This document shows, one piece after another, positions 7,995 to 15,920 of a stretch of DNA of 64,000 bases (position 1 is its first letter; every line of letters starts with the position of its first letter). The DNA lies in NCBI GenBank assembly GCA_964463165.1, contig CAYXBK010000021.1, positions 25,218 to 89,217 of the forward strand, in the 5' to 3' direction. The notes under the pieces are model-generated. The model was not told where the DNA came from and ran no database searches. It was given only the letters and a program-made list of their open reading frames with translations. Position numbers and translations under genes: made by a program. Source of the stretch: UBA7236 sp964463165. Its GTDB lineage: Bacteria > Bacteroidota > Bacteroidia > Chitinophagales > BACL12.

Positions 7995-8804
7995 ATGAAG
8001 AAATTTTGTCTTATTTTATTGATCGGAATACAGTCGGTGCTGCAAGCACAAACCGCACAGGAATGGTTCAATACCGCATTCGACAAATATCAGAATTTTG
8101 ATTTTACAGGCGCACTGCACGATTATACCGAATGTATTAAACTTGACCCTGCAAATTATGAAGCGTATTATAATCGCGGATTAACAAATTATAATCTCGG
8201 ATATTTTGAATCGGCAATTTTTGATTTTGATCAGGTAACCAAATTAAGCCCGGGATATTACCAGGCATATTTCTGGAAGGGATTTTCATTGTATGACAAC
8301 GGCAAACCGGAAGAAGCGATCACGGCATATTCAAATGCATTGTATTATAATCCGGATTATGCGACCGCATTATTTGAACGCGGTTATACAAGATATGAAT
8401 TGAACAGATATAAAGAAGCGATAGAAGATTTTAATAAAGTAGTTGAGCTTGAACCGGACAATGGCGATGCATATTATAACCGTGGTTTATGTTATTATGA
8501 TATGGAAAATAAAACAGCGGCCATGTTTGATTTTCAGAAAGCGGTACAAATCAATCCTGCAGATGCAGATTCATGGTATCAGATCGGATTTATTCACAAC
8601 GACAACAGCAATTATAATGATGCTGTTTCTGCATATACTAAAGTGATCGAATTGCAGCCCGAAGCTGTTGATGCGTATTATGAGCGGGGACTTGCCTATT
8701 ATAATTTATATTTAGATGAAAGTGCCTGCGCCGATTGGAGAACTGCAGCAGGAATGGGTGATCAGCAAAGCAAAGATGCGATAGTTGCACATTGTAATCG
8801 GTGA
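7995..8804 (+). CDS. exported tetratricopeptide-repeat (TPR) protein
   Basis: A signal peptide (residues 1-19, QSVLQAQ) is followed by about six TPR units with the typical AYYNRGLxYYxLGxxxxAIxDFxxxxxLxP pattern, covering nearly all of the 269 residues. The last unit ends in SACADWRTAAGMG and a terminal CNR. TPR arrays bind other proteins, and the signal peptide places it in the periplasm or on the outer-membrane inner face. It converges with a smaller TPR gene (8893-9489) whose C-terminus has a similar SAC...YCN ending. It is divergent from the PKD gene at 5615 with 139 bp between them. The partner is unknown. Confidence 0.85.
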   Translation: MKKFCLILLIGIQSVLQAQTAQEWFNTAFDKYQNFDFTGALHDYTECIKLDPANYEAYYNRGLTNYNLGYFESAIFDFDQVTKLSPGYYQAYFWKGFSLYDNGKPEEAITAYSNALYYNPDYATALFERGYTRYELNRYKEAIEDFNKVVELEPDNGDAYYNRGLCYYDMENKTAAMFDFQKAVQINPADADSWYQIGFIHNDNSNYNDAVSAYTKVIELQPEAVDAYYERGLAYYNLYLDESACADWRTAAGMGDQQSKDAIVAHCNR

Positions 8805-8871
8805 TGAGTGGTGAGTCAATTTTGCTGATAATTAAACAATTTTTCAAAGCCGCAACTTCTTTTATCTCAAA

Positions 8872-8898
8872 TCTCAATCTCACTACTCAATACTAATT
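8872..8898. repeat. intergenic word repeat (gagtagtgag type)
   Basis: On the minus strand the sequence reads attagtattgagtagtgag, the word also seen at 29551-29586. It overlaps the TAG stop codon of the TPR gene at 8893. Confidence 0.55.
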
Positions 8899-9489
8899 AT
8901 TACAATAGGTAGCTAAAACCGCAGGTGCATTTTCGTAACCGAGTTCATCTGCTTTTTGGAGATAGTGACAAGCGGAAGAAAAATCACCTTTCTGCAATAA
9001 TAAAATTCCGTAATTATAATTTCCCATCGGAAATGCCGGATCATACTGGAGCATGATCACAAAATCGGTTTCTGCTTTTTCATAATCACCGAGCATTGCT
9101 TTACATAAGCCCCGTTGGTTGTAGATATCTTTATTTCTCGGGTCGAAAGCAGATGCATTGTCGAATGTTGCCAGCGCATCCGCATAATTTTCCTGGAAAT
9201 ACTGGGAGAGCCCGAGATTATATAATATTTCAGGGTTTTGAAGATCGTATAACAATGCCACCCGAAATTTCGATTCGGCGCTTTTATAATCAGCGCTTTC
9301 AGCAGCTTCAATGCCCTGTGCAAAATAATAATTGGCCATATCGGAATTAGCGATGGAAGTTACCGCACCGTCTACAATGAACCGGATACTGTCGTTATCA
9401 CTAACTACCTGAATTTTATCAGCGTCTACCTGTGCAAACATTGCAGAGGTGATGCATGTAATACATAAGAGGATGAGTGCCTGTTTCAT
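8893..9489 (-). CDS. exported small TPR protein
   Basis: The 198-residue product has a signal peptide (ITSAMFAQ, cleavage near residue 20). After a short linker it carries three to four TPR units (ANYYFAQGIEAAESADY, PEILYNLGLSQYFQENY, KDIYNQRGLCKAMLGDY, FPMGNYNYGILLLQKGD). It ends SACHYLQKADELGYENAP...YCNN, closely resembling the end of the convergent TPR protein at 7995-8804, so the two look like diverged paralogues. It is probably a periplasmic scaffold or chaperone-like protein; the function is unknown. Transcription is divergent from the gene at 9554. Confidence 0.8.
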   Translation of the reverse strand: MKQALILLCITCITSAMFAQVDADKIQVVSDNDSIRFIVDGAVTSIANSDMANYYFAQGIEAAESADYKSAESKFRVALLYDLQNPEILYNLGLSQYFQENYADALATFDNASAFDPRNKDIYNQRGLCKAMLGDYEKAETDFVIMLQYDPAFPMGNYNYGILLLQKGDFSSACHYLQKADELGYENAPAVLATYCNN

Positions 9490-9553
9490 GATCTATTTTT
9501 AAATGAATGTTCAAAAACGGTAATTGGGCGCTCTTTATTATTTTTAGGGTATA

Positions 9554-10135
9554 ATGCTGCGTAAAAATAAATCAATTTCCACAACTGATAAATTAAAGAG
9601 GGGGATTTCCCGCCTCTGGATGAAAGAAATTCAGGCATTATATATTCAGGGAGATATCTGTTCGGAGTCACATTTTAAGGCAGAATTTTTTTCATTGCTG
9701 CGGAAAAAATTCCCCACAAGAAATTTTTATCAAATATGGATGGAAGCGATCCTGCCCGAATTAGACGGCATCACCATTAATTTTCTTGTTACCTGTCAGC
9801 AACTTATTATCGGTGCGATTGAATTAAAATATATTCCGTACGGCTTCCCCAGATACGAAAACAATTTTCTGAAATTTGAAAAAATAAAAACAAACCCGGG
9901 CATTGCTGTTTATTTAAAAACAAATCCTGTTTCGGGGCAATCCGACAAAACCGTTTCCTACACATTCGACGAGAACTGCGTTTTTGTTTTTGCTGCAATT
10001 GCCAGATATAATTCCGATGCATTTCATGATAAAACCTGGGAGCAATTAACCGGAAATAAACTCATGCTCATCGGCAAAGTGGACAGCCCGGATGCAAAAT
10101 TATTTGAAGTGAGTCCGGAGTTTGGGAAGAGGTGA
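9554..10135 (+). CDS. hypothetical protein, possible PD-(D/E)XK nuclease-like fold
   Basis: This 193-residue protein has no signal peptide. It has an early acidic helix (HFKAEFFSLLRKKFP, residues about 40-54), then LPELDGITI and AIELKY. A Glu on a first helix, an Asp after a beta turn and an E-x-K on the next strand is the pattern of the PD-(D/E)XK superfamily. The order and spacing fit, but the match is by eye. No methylase, helicase or other restriction partner is adjacent, so no system can be assigned. It may be a DNA-processing or degenerate family member. Confidence 0.55.
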   Translation: MLRKNKSISTTDKLKRGISRLWMKEIQALYIQGDICSESHFKAEFFSLLRKKFPTRNFYQIWMEAILPELDGITINFLVTCQQLIIGAIELKYIPYGFPRYENNFLKFEKIKTNPGIAVYLKTNPVSGQSDKTVSYTFDENCVFVFAAIARYNSDAFHDKTWEQLTGNKLMLIGKVDSPDAKLFEVSPEFGKR

Positions 10136-10152
10136 AATGGAGTTTGCAATTT

Positions 10153-10173
10153 GCAGTTGGCAGTCGCAGTTGG
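10153..10173. repeat. intergenic word repeat (ggcagtcgcagttgg)
   Basis: A 21-base stretch here recurs exactly at 45773-45793, and 14 bases of it recur in reverse complement at 42421-42434. It lies 17 bp after the stop of the preceding gene. Confidence 0.75.
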
Positions 10174-10185
10174 TGCGGTGAAAAA

Positions 10186-10878
10186 TTAATATATAAGCCT
10201 TTTATCAAATCCGATTTCTCTCCATTCTCCATCATATTTTTTCAACGCAATGAAACCTTCATAGCCGCAAAGGCCGCCACAGTGATAATCAAAGTGAAAC
10301 ATCGCACTTGTTTTATCTGAATTAAAATATGGATCTGAAAATGCAATCCATCCGATAAAGCAAATATTTGAATCAATGATCGCAGTTTTATTTTTAAATA
10401 CGGCATAATTAGATACCAAGCTTTCAGGTTTAATTTTCTTTACCGAATTGAAATCAGAAATCATCAATGCAGTGTCAATATCTCCAAACAGATTAAATAC
10501 ACTATCCGGAAAATTTATTTTTTGCAAAATGCCTTTTCTTTCATAGCCAAATCCCGGTAATCGCGATGAATCAACGTAAATCAAACAAACATTCTCAGGA
10601 TGCTCAATGAATTCTCTCCTGATTTTTTCAGCAGATTTTTGATAAGTGCTATCCGTGATTTTTTTATCCATCCACTTCTGATCGAGTTCATCCAGTGTTT
10701 CTTTACATGAAAAATAAAACAATCTGTTGACGATCAACTGATCAATTGCCTGGCTGTACAATTGACTCTCATCGGAAGTATAAACAAGCAAGGGTAATTC
10801 CTGCTTTTTATTACAGGAAATAAATAAAAATGCAAAGATTAAAAGCAAAAACCTTATAACCGCCTTTTTAATTTCCAT
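10186..10878 (-). CDS. predicted lipoprotein of unknown function
   Basis: The 230-residue protein starts MEIKKAVIRFLLLIFAFLFISCNKKQ, a lipoprotein signal with Cys at about residue 22. The rest is mixed alpha/beta with an LVYTSDESQLYSQAIDQLI segment and a C-terminal half with a Cys pair (DYHCGGLCGYEG). I recognise no family. Its first 25 bases overlap the 3' end of accC, so it is probably co-transcribed with accC and translationally coupled. Whether it has any functional link to fatty-acid metabolism is unknown. Confidence 0.65.
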   Translation of the reverse strand: MEIKKAVIRFLLLIFAFLFISCNKKQELPLLVYTSDESQLYSQAIDQLIVNRLFYFSCKETLDELDQKWMDKKITDSTYQKSAEKIRREFIEHPENVCLIYVDSSRLPGFGYERKGILQKINFPDSVFNLFGDIDTALMISDFNSVKKIKPESLVSNYAVFKNKTAIIDSNICFIGWIAFSDPYFNSDKTSAMFHFDYHCGGLCGYEGFIALKKYDGEWREIGFDKRLIY

Positions 10879-12344
10879 TTACTTTTCTGTGTGCCAATGA
10901 TTGTATTTTGATCTGCCGCAGCATGCAATTCCGAAATTAAATCAGAAGCTATGAATGCTGCGATCATTTCTGCTTCTCTGTTTTCTGAATCAAGCATTTC
11001 TGGTTTGAAATAATTCTCAATAAATTTTGTATCGAAATTGCCGGATAAAAATGCCTCGTGCTGCATCACGAATTTTCCGAACGGCAATGTGGTTGCAGCG
11101 CCGGTAATTTTATAATCATCAATTGCACGAATCATTTTTTTACATGCAAGTTCACGAGTGGCGGCATGCACAATTAACTTCGCAAGCAGCGGATCATAAT
11201 AAATCGGAATTTCCATTCCTTCTTCATAACCATCATCCACACGCACACCGTGCCCCTGCGGGCGGCGGTAGGTAATTAATTTTCCGATATCGGGAAGGAA
11301 ATTATTGGTGGGGTCCTCAGCTGTCACCCGCAATTCAATTGCATGGCCGTGTATTTTTAAATCTTCCTGTTTGTATTTTAATTCCTCTCCTTCTGCAACT
11401 AAAATCTGTTCACGCACGAGATCCAATCCTGTTATAAATTCTGTTACGGGATGTTCGACCTGCAAACGTGTATTCATTTCGAGAAAATAATAATTCAATT
11501 CATGGTCCACTAAAAATTCAACTGTTCCTGCACCCACATAATTACACGCACGGGCAACTTTTACTGCATCTTCACCCATTCTTTTTCTTAATTCTGGATT
11601 TACAACAGAACTCGGTGCTTCTTCCACCAATTTCTGATGTCTTCTCTGAATTGAACATTCACGTTCAAATAAATAAATAATATTTCCATGCCTGTCTGCG
11701 AGAATCTGTATTTCAATATGCCGCGGAGATGTGACGAATTTTTCAATAAAAACAGAATCATCGCCGAAAGCACTTTTTGCTTCACTCATGGCACGGTGCA
11801 TTTGTTCATCGAGTTCTTCTTCATTATTCACCACACGCATTCCTTTACCTCCCCCGCCTGCACTTGCTTTAATTAAAATCGGATAGCCCGCTTTTTTTGC
11901 AACTGCTTTTGCTTCTTCCAGATCGGTGATTGCATGATCTGTTCCCGGCACCATCGGAATATTAAATTTTGAAGCCGCCTGTTTAGCTGCAAGTTTGCTT
12001 CCCATCATATCGATGCTTTCCGGATCAGGACCAATAAATATGATTCCTGCATCCTGTACTTTTTTCGCGAAGACGGCATTCTCGCTTAAAAATCCATAAC
12101 CCGGATGAATTGCATCCGATCCCGATTTTTTTGCGACATCGATGATCACATCCATCAGTAAATAACTTTGATTCGAAGGCGGCGGGCCAATGAGGTATGC
12201 TTCATCTGCAAATTGCGTATGTAATGCAGTGCGGTCGGCTTCCGAATAAACGGCAACGGTTTTAATTCCCATTTCACTGGCCGTGCGCATTACACGCAGT
12301 GCAATTTCGCCGCGGTTGGCGATCAGGATCTTTTGAATTTTCAT
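10854..12344 (-). CDS. accC: biotin carboxylase subunit (acetyl-/acyl-CoA carboxylase)
   Basis: This enzyme carboxylates biotin using ATP and bicarbonate, the first half-reaction of acyl-CoA carboxylases. The biotin-carboxylase N-domain (KILIANRGEIALRVMRTA), the ATP-grasp glycine loop (KASAGGGGKGMRVV), the catalytic FLEMNTRLQVEHPVTE and the C-domain are all present. I use the ATG at 12344 (496 residues) because the ANRGE motif begins four residues later. An upstream ATG at 12380 would add 12 unconserved residues. It is about 45 residues longer than E. coli AccC at the C-terminus but has no biotinyl (MKM) domain, as in many acyl-CoA carboxylases. The subunit partners are not in this window. 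Propionyl-CoA carboxylase is an alternative. Confidence 0.9.
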   Translation of the reverse strand: MKIQKILIANRGEIALRVMRTASEMGIKTVAVYSEADRTALHTQFADEAYLIGPPPSNQSYLLMDVIIDVAKKSGSDAIHPGYGFLSENAVFAKKVQDAGIIFIGPDPESIDMMGSKLAAKQAASKFNIPMVPGTDHAITDLEEAKAVAKKAGYPILIKASAGGGGKGMRVVNNEEELDEQMHRAMSEAKSAFGDDSVFIEKFVTSPRHIEIQILADRHGNIIYLFERECSIQRRHQKLVEEAPSSVVNPELRKRMGEDAVKVARACNYVGAGTVEFLVDHELNYYFLEMNTRLQVEHPVTEFITGLDLVREQILVAEGEELKYKQEDLKIHGHAIELRVTAEDPTNNFLPDIGKLITYRRPQGHGVRVDDGYEEGMEIPIYYDPLLAKLIVHAATRELACKKMIRAIDDYKITGAATTLPFGKFVMQHEAFLSGNFDTKFIENYFKPEMLDSENREAEMIAAFIASDLISELHAAADQNTIIGTQKSKWKLKRRL

Positions 12345-12702
12345 TAAGGCAAAGGTGGGAAAGGTTGGCAATGTTTGCAAGGAGATACATTTATATGATG
12401 CAGGTTTATTTCAGGCTGAGGCCGCCGATTTGCAGAGCACGCAGAAGGGAATCAATTTTTTCTTTCGTATTTATTCACCTTGTGAAATTTTGATAAATTC
12501 TTTTACCACAGATTACCCGGATTTATACTGATTCATTTCTCCGCTTCCATTGCTCCTCTGTTTTCTCTGTGTGAAATTTCAGAAAATTAATTCATCTCTG
12601 ATTGCATAGATTTACGCAGATTAATTTCTCTGTTTCCTCTGCCTGCCCAAAAGTCTCAATAAAACAGATCTGAAAACTTAAAATTAAGTTGTATAATTAA
12701 AC
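12345..12702. other. 358-bp intergenic region without a gene, containing word-repeat copies
   Basis: No convincing reading frame is seen. The region contains ttaccacagattacccgg (12503-12520) and agatttacgcagatta (near 12608-12623), two degenerate copies of an intergenic word also present at 26622-26650 and 31355-31386. Repeated tctctg/cctctg tracts fill much of the rest. The upstream end includes the accC promoter-like CACCTTTG at 12350-12357. Confidence 0.5.
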
Positions 12703-13236
12703 TTATTTAAACCCGATTCTTTTGCGTTCTTTATGCGCTTTGTCGAGTTTATCTTTATTCAGTAAATAATTGATTGCTTCATAAATATCATTGAAATGTT
12801 TGTTAAACCTTATTTCAAGTTCCCGTAATTTATTTGTCAAATCTTTATGTGTAAGTGCAAATTCCCGCATCATCACAAATGCCCGCATAATCGCAATATT
12901 CGCTTTAATTGCTTTATCAGAATTTAAAACGCCGCTCAACATTGCCAAACCCTGCTCCGTAAATGCAAAAGGCAAATATCTTGTTCCACCTCTGCCTTTC
13001 GAATCAGAATTTTCCTCTTTGTTGCCGTTTGAGGTTTCAATTTGAAACCTCAAAGATTCCCACTCAGATTTCTTTAAACGAAACATGAAATCCCGTGGAA
13101 ATCGTTTTAAATTGCGTTTAACTGCAAGATTTAAACTTTTAGTCGGCACCTCATATAATTCTGCAAGATCAAAATCGAGCATTATTTTTTGCCCTCTGAT
13201 TTCATATATCCTGGTTTCTATTTTTTTCAGTTGCAT
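12703..13236 (-). CDS. ORF6N-domain protein
   Basis: From the ATG at 13236 this encodes 177 residues. The first ~90 form an ORF6N domain: ETRIYEIRGQKIMLDFDLAELYEV, then KSLNLAVKRNLKRFP, DFMFRLKKSEW, and FTEQGLAMLSGVLNS. ORF6N is a DNA-binding domain found in phage antirepressor-like proteins but also as stand-alone chromosomal genes in Bacteroidota. A C-terminal helical part (KDLTNKLRELEIRFNKHF) may mediate oligomerisation. A TTG 57 bases upstream is possible but lies outside the conserved part. No phage genes are adjacent, so it is not evidence of a prophage. Confidence 0.85.
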   Translation of the reverse strand: MQLKKIETRIYEIRGQKIMLDFDLAELYEVPTKSLNLAVKRNLKRFPRDFMFRLKKSEWESLRFQIETSNGNKEENSDSKGRGGTRYLPFAFTEQGLAMLSGVLNSDKAIKANIAIMRAFVMMREFALTHKDLTNKLRELEIRFNKHFNDIYEAINYLLNKDKLDKAHKERKRIGFK

Positions 13237-13543
13237 CGTTATTGAATTTAGGATCAAATAATATTTATTGTTATGGAAATCTTCTAAATTCAAAAATAAA
13301 TGAGGAAGTTTTATGTAGTGTAATTTAAATGGAAAATAAGTATTTAAGTTTATTTCTCAGTCTTCGAGAGCGCATGCAGAGATTTTGGCGTATCAAAGTG
13401 CGCAATGAAAATTCTTTTGTTGTCCCGCGTTAAAAAAAACACTGAACGACACAGAGTTTAATTTAAATTGTATTCTTTGATTCCTCTCCGTCAACAATTT
13501 TGCAGTCTGTTCAAATGACTGTGCCGGCCATACGTGAAAACGA
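13237..13543. other. 307-bp intergenic region, nothing recognised
   Basis: The stretch between the ORF6N gene and the MBL-fold gene is AT-rich and has no convincing ORF, hairpin with T-run or RNA gene. A fragment like aacactgaacgacacagag (near 13439-13457) resembles the degenerate intergenic words seen elsewhere, but the match is too weak to call. Confidence 0.4.
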
Positions 13544-14377
13544 TCACGAAAACAAACTCAGTTGTTTCGGTTTATGCGAAAGCGCCTTCGGTGGAAATGA
13601 ATTTTTATTTTGTGTTTCAACGATAAATAATTCGGATACTGCATCACGGCTGGCAACCACAATATTGATTGCACCGGCATAATTTTTAAAAAGTGACAAT
13701 GCCTCTTCAGGCGTATTATTATTTCGGGAGAGATGCGAGAGAATCAGCAATTGCAAATGCGCAGGTTTATGGCGCATGAATAATTCCAACGCCTGTGAAT
13801 TACTTAAATGTCCTTTTTTACTGCGGATGCGTTTTTTCAATACTTCCGGATAATTACCTGCATCAAGCATTTCTTCGGAATAATTTGTTTCGAGAAATAC
13901 GGCATCACATTGCCGGAAACAATTGATCACATCAACACATGCATGCCCAATATCCGTTATCACACCGATATTCACACCATCGCCGCTCACCATAAAACTA
14001 TGCGGATCGAATGCGTCATGATGTTTGCTGAAAGGCAGAATACGCAAAGCACCGATGTCAACAAATACATCGGCATTGAATGAAAATATCAATTCTCTTT
14101 TAAGTTTAACCGAACTATTGCTTTGTGTTTTTTCGGTGATATATACAGGGAGATTTAATTTCCTGGACAATTGTTCCAGGCCGTTGATATGATCCGAATG
14201 TTCATGTGAAATAAAAACCGCTTTCAATTGCCCGGGATCAAGGCCCAGCTGATCCATCCGTTTTATCGTTTCTTTAAAGCTCAGTCCGGCATCAATTAAA
14301 ACCGCTTCGGTTTCATTGCCGATATAATAGCAATTGCCATTGGAACCACTGTTGAGCGATGCGATACGGAGAGGCAT
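13544..14377 (-). CDS. MBL-fold metallo-hydrolase, YycJ/WalJ-like
   Basis: The 277-residue protein has a metallo-beta-lactamase fold: N-terminal IASLNSGSNGNCYYI, then the metal site SHEHSDHINGL near residue 57, then a later His (SKHHDAF), and DIGHA near residue 142. The SGSNGN start with the SHEHSDH motif is characteristic of the YycJ branch, proposed to be an exonuclease-like enzyme in cell-wall/DNA homeostasis in Firmicutes; its role in Bacteroidota is not established. It has no signal peptide. A -7 element ends only 4 nt before the ATG. Confidence 0.85.
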   Translation of the reverse strand: MPLRIASLNSGSNGNCYYIGNETEAVLIDAGLSFKETIKRMDQLGLDPGQLKAVFISHEHSDHINGLEQLSRKLNLPVYITEKTQSNSSVKLKRELIFSFNADVFVDIGALRILPFSKHHDAFDPHSFMVSGDGVNIGVITDIGHACVDVINCFRQCDAVFLETNYSEEMLDAGNYPEVLKKRIRSKKGHLSNSQALELFMRHKPAHLQLLILSHLSRNNNTPEEALSLFKNYAGAINIVVASRDAVSELFIVETQNKNSFPPKALSHKPKQLSLFS

Positions 14378-14381
14378 GGGG

Positions 14382-14389
14382 CAAAGTTA
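14382..14389 (-). promoter_or_regulatory. -7 promoter element directly before the MBL-fold gene
   Basis: The minus strand reads TAACTTTG-CCCC-ATG. The element matches TAnnTTTG, with only 4 nt to the start codon, so the transcript would start at or inside the ATG. Confidence 0.5.
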
Positions 14390-14432
14390 ATGTGTTGTAT
14401 TTTTATAGGTAGAATTATTTTTAAAGGCAGAC

Positions 14433-14816
14433 ATGCAATTTCATGCGATGTTAAAATATGCTATCATACTGCTTACAACATTCATATTAATTTCTTGTAA
14501 TTCAGGAAACGAAAGAATAATAAATATTGGTTATAATTTAATTGAGTTAAAAAATGTAGATTCAATTGGTAAGAATCCAAATTATGCAGTTTATGATGTC
14601 GAAAATGTGGGAATTGGCTTATTTGGCAAATTGAAGAAATGTCAATTTGAAAAGAGCACAGTTAGTTTCAAGATCATGAAGGGGGATGCAGAATATCCAA
14701 TTGGAGACGGAAGTGCAACAAATCTGCTTAAAATTTCCGATACTAATAATTCGGTTACAATACGGTTAAAGTACAATAAAGAACTTAATTCATACCAGAT
14801 ATTGGGCTATTATTAA
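14433..14816 (+). CDS. small predicted lipoprotein
   Basis: The 127-residue product has a lipoprotein signal (MLKYAIILLTTFILISCNSG) preceded by five extra residues if the first ATG is used. An aaggcag sequence 5 nt before that ATG could serve as a ribosome site. The mature part has short beta strands (YAVYDVENVGIGLFGKL, SVTIRLKYNKELNSYQIL). No family is recognised. It converges with the small frameshifted gene at 14838-15123, 21 bp away, and base composition around both is more AT-rich than the neighbouring operons. Confidence 0.6.
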   Translation: MQFHAMLKYAIILLTTFILISCNSGNERIINIGYNLIELKNVDSIGKNPNYAVYDVENVGIGLFGKLKKCQFEKSTVSFKIMKGDAEYPIGDGSATNLLKISDTNNSVTIRLKYNKELNSYQILGYY

Positions 14817-14837
14817 ATTATCAAATTAAGATACTGT

Positions 14838-15123
14838 TCATTCAAATATTAATTTCTTACTGGAGAATTCATATTTGATCTCTTTGTCAACGTACCAAAT
14901 ATCGATTCTCAATGAATCAAAGGGGTCCTTCAATCAATTTCGACTGACCATTCACAATTAATTTTAAGTTTTGGGTTTTAGAGGGCAGTTTTAGGGAAGA
15001 GATATATGCCTTACCCGTTGAATAATTTGTTTGTCCGCGGTTGGTGTCCTCACCAATCCGCATCAAAATCCCAAACGGATCATAATCTTTTTCACTAAAA
15101 TTATATTTTACTAAACCTTTCAT
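14838..15123 (-). pseudogene. small hypothetical gene with an apparent 1-bp frameshift
   Basis: From the ATG at 15123 the frame reads MKGLVKYNFSEKDYDPFG... and stops at 14917 after 68 codons. Removing one base from the C4 run (plus-strand g-run 14922-14925) lets the frame continue through PFDSLRIDIWYVDKEIKYE and a further nine residues to a TGA at 14838-14840, giving 94 residues of plausible beta-rich protein. The continuation has normal amino-acid usage, with hydrophobic and charged residues alternating, as real coding sequence does. Either the gene is newly broken or the homopolymer was mis-sequenced. No family recognised. Confidence 0.5.
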
Positions 15124-15220
15124 TTATGATTAAATATATCAAATTATGTCAAACAGGTTTAATTGAATAAACTTTTCAAAATGTAATTTGGATTATCCCA
15201 TCCTCCAAACGGCACTCCCG

Positions 15221-15245
15221 ACTGCCACTGCCAACTGCCAACTCC
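15221..15245. repeat. intergenic word repeat (actgccaactgccaact)
   Basis: A short array of actgcca units lies directly before the -7 element of ccmB. The same word in either orientation occurs at 10153-10173, 42421-42447 and 45770-45798. Confidence 0.7.
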
Positions 15246-15246
15246 C

Positions 15247-15254
15247 TATCTTTG
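15247..15254 (+). promoter_or_regulatory. -7 promoter element directly before ccmB
   Basis: The sequence reads TATCTTTG-TCCC-ATG, an exact TAnnTTTG match 4 nt before the start codon. The same layout occurs at 29676-29683 and, on the minus strand, at 14382-14389. Confidence 0.55.
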
Positions 15255-15258
15255 TCCC

Positions 15259-15918
15259 ATGACCTTCTGGCCATCCGTATTCGCACTCTTTAAAAAAGAC
15301 CTCACCATGGAGTGGCGTCAGAAATACGCCATCAGCGGAATATTATTGTATATGCTCAGCATTGTATTTATTATTTTTTTTACGTTTGAAGAAATGCGTG
15401 GGCCGGTCTGGGTTGTGCTGTTCTGGATCATTATTTTATTCACCGCAGTGAATGCGGTGGCAAAAAGTTTTATGCAGGAAAGCGCCGGGCGGTTGCTCTA
15501 TTATTATACTTTGGCTAGTCCGCAGGCCATCATCACCGCAAAAATATTTTACAATATCTGCATCATGCTTTTTATGGCGGTTGTTGCTTTATTGTTTTAC
15601 AGCATTGTTGCTGGATTTCCGGTAGTGGATAATCTTTCATTTATTTCAGCCCTGTTTCTCGGCGCCGTTGCATTCGCCTCCACATTTTCCATGATTTCGG
15701 CAATTGCCTCCAAAGCATCCAACAACGGAACATTAATGGCCATCCTCTCCTTCCCGATTTTAATTCCCGTCATCAAAATACTTATCCGCATTTCACTCAA
15801 TGCAATTCAGGAAAATAATTTCAGCCTGAATGCGCAGGACATACTGTATTTACTCGCACTCAACATCTTTATTATCGTGCTGGCACTTATTTTATTTCCG
15901 TATCTTTGGCGGGATTAA
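15259..15918 (+). CDS. ccmB: haem exporter subunit CcmB
   Basis: The 219-residue integral membrane protein has six hydrophobic segments and the family features FALFKKDLTMEWRQK near the N-terminus and FMQESAGRLLYYYTLASPQAII in the first cytoplasmic loop. CcmB is the membrane part of the CcmAB ABC transporter of system I cytochrome c maturation. The length is normal. It begins a tight operon with ccmC and a CcmD-like gene. The ATPase CcmA and haem chaperone CcmE are not in the window. The haem c proteins at 1445 and 31462 would be clients of this pathway. Confidence 0.9.
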   Translation: MTFWPSVFALFKKDLTMEWRQKYAISGILLYMLSIVFIIFFTFEEMRGPVWVVLFWIIILFTAVNAVAKSFMQESAGRLLYYYTLASPQAIITAKIFYNICIMLFMAVVALLFYSIVAGFPVVDNLSFISALFLGAVAFASTFSMISAIASKASNNGTLMAILSFPILIPVIKILIRISLNAIQENNFSLNAQDILYLLALNIFIIVLALILFPYLWRD

Positions 15919-15920
15919 AT

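Noticed and set aside
9554..10135. Restriction-modification system
   Set aside because: The possible nuclease fold is alone; there is no methyltransferase, specificity or helicase gene nearby.
12703..13236. Prophage or phage remnant
   Set aside because: Only the ORF6N gene is phage-like; integrase, structural genes and attachment-site duplications are absent.
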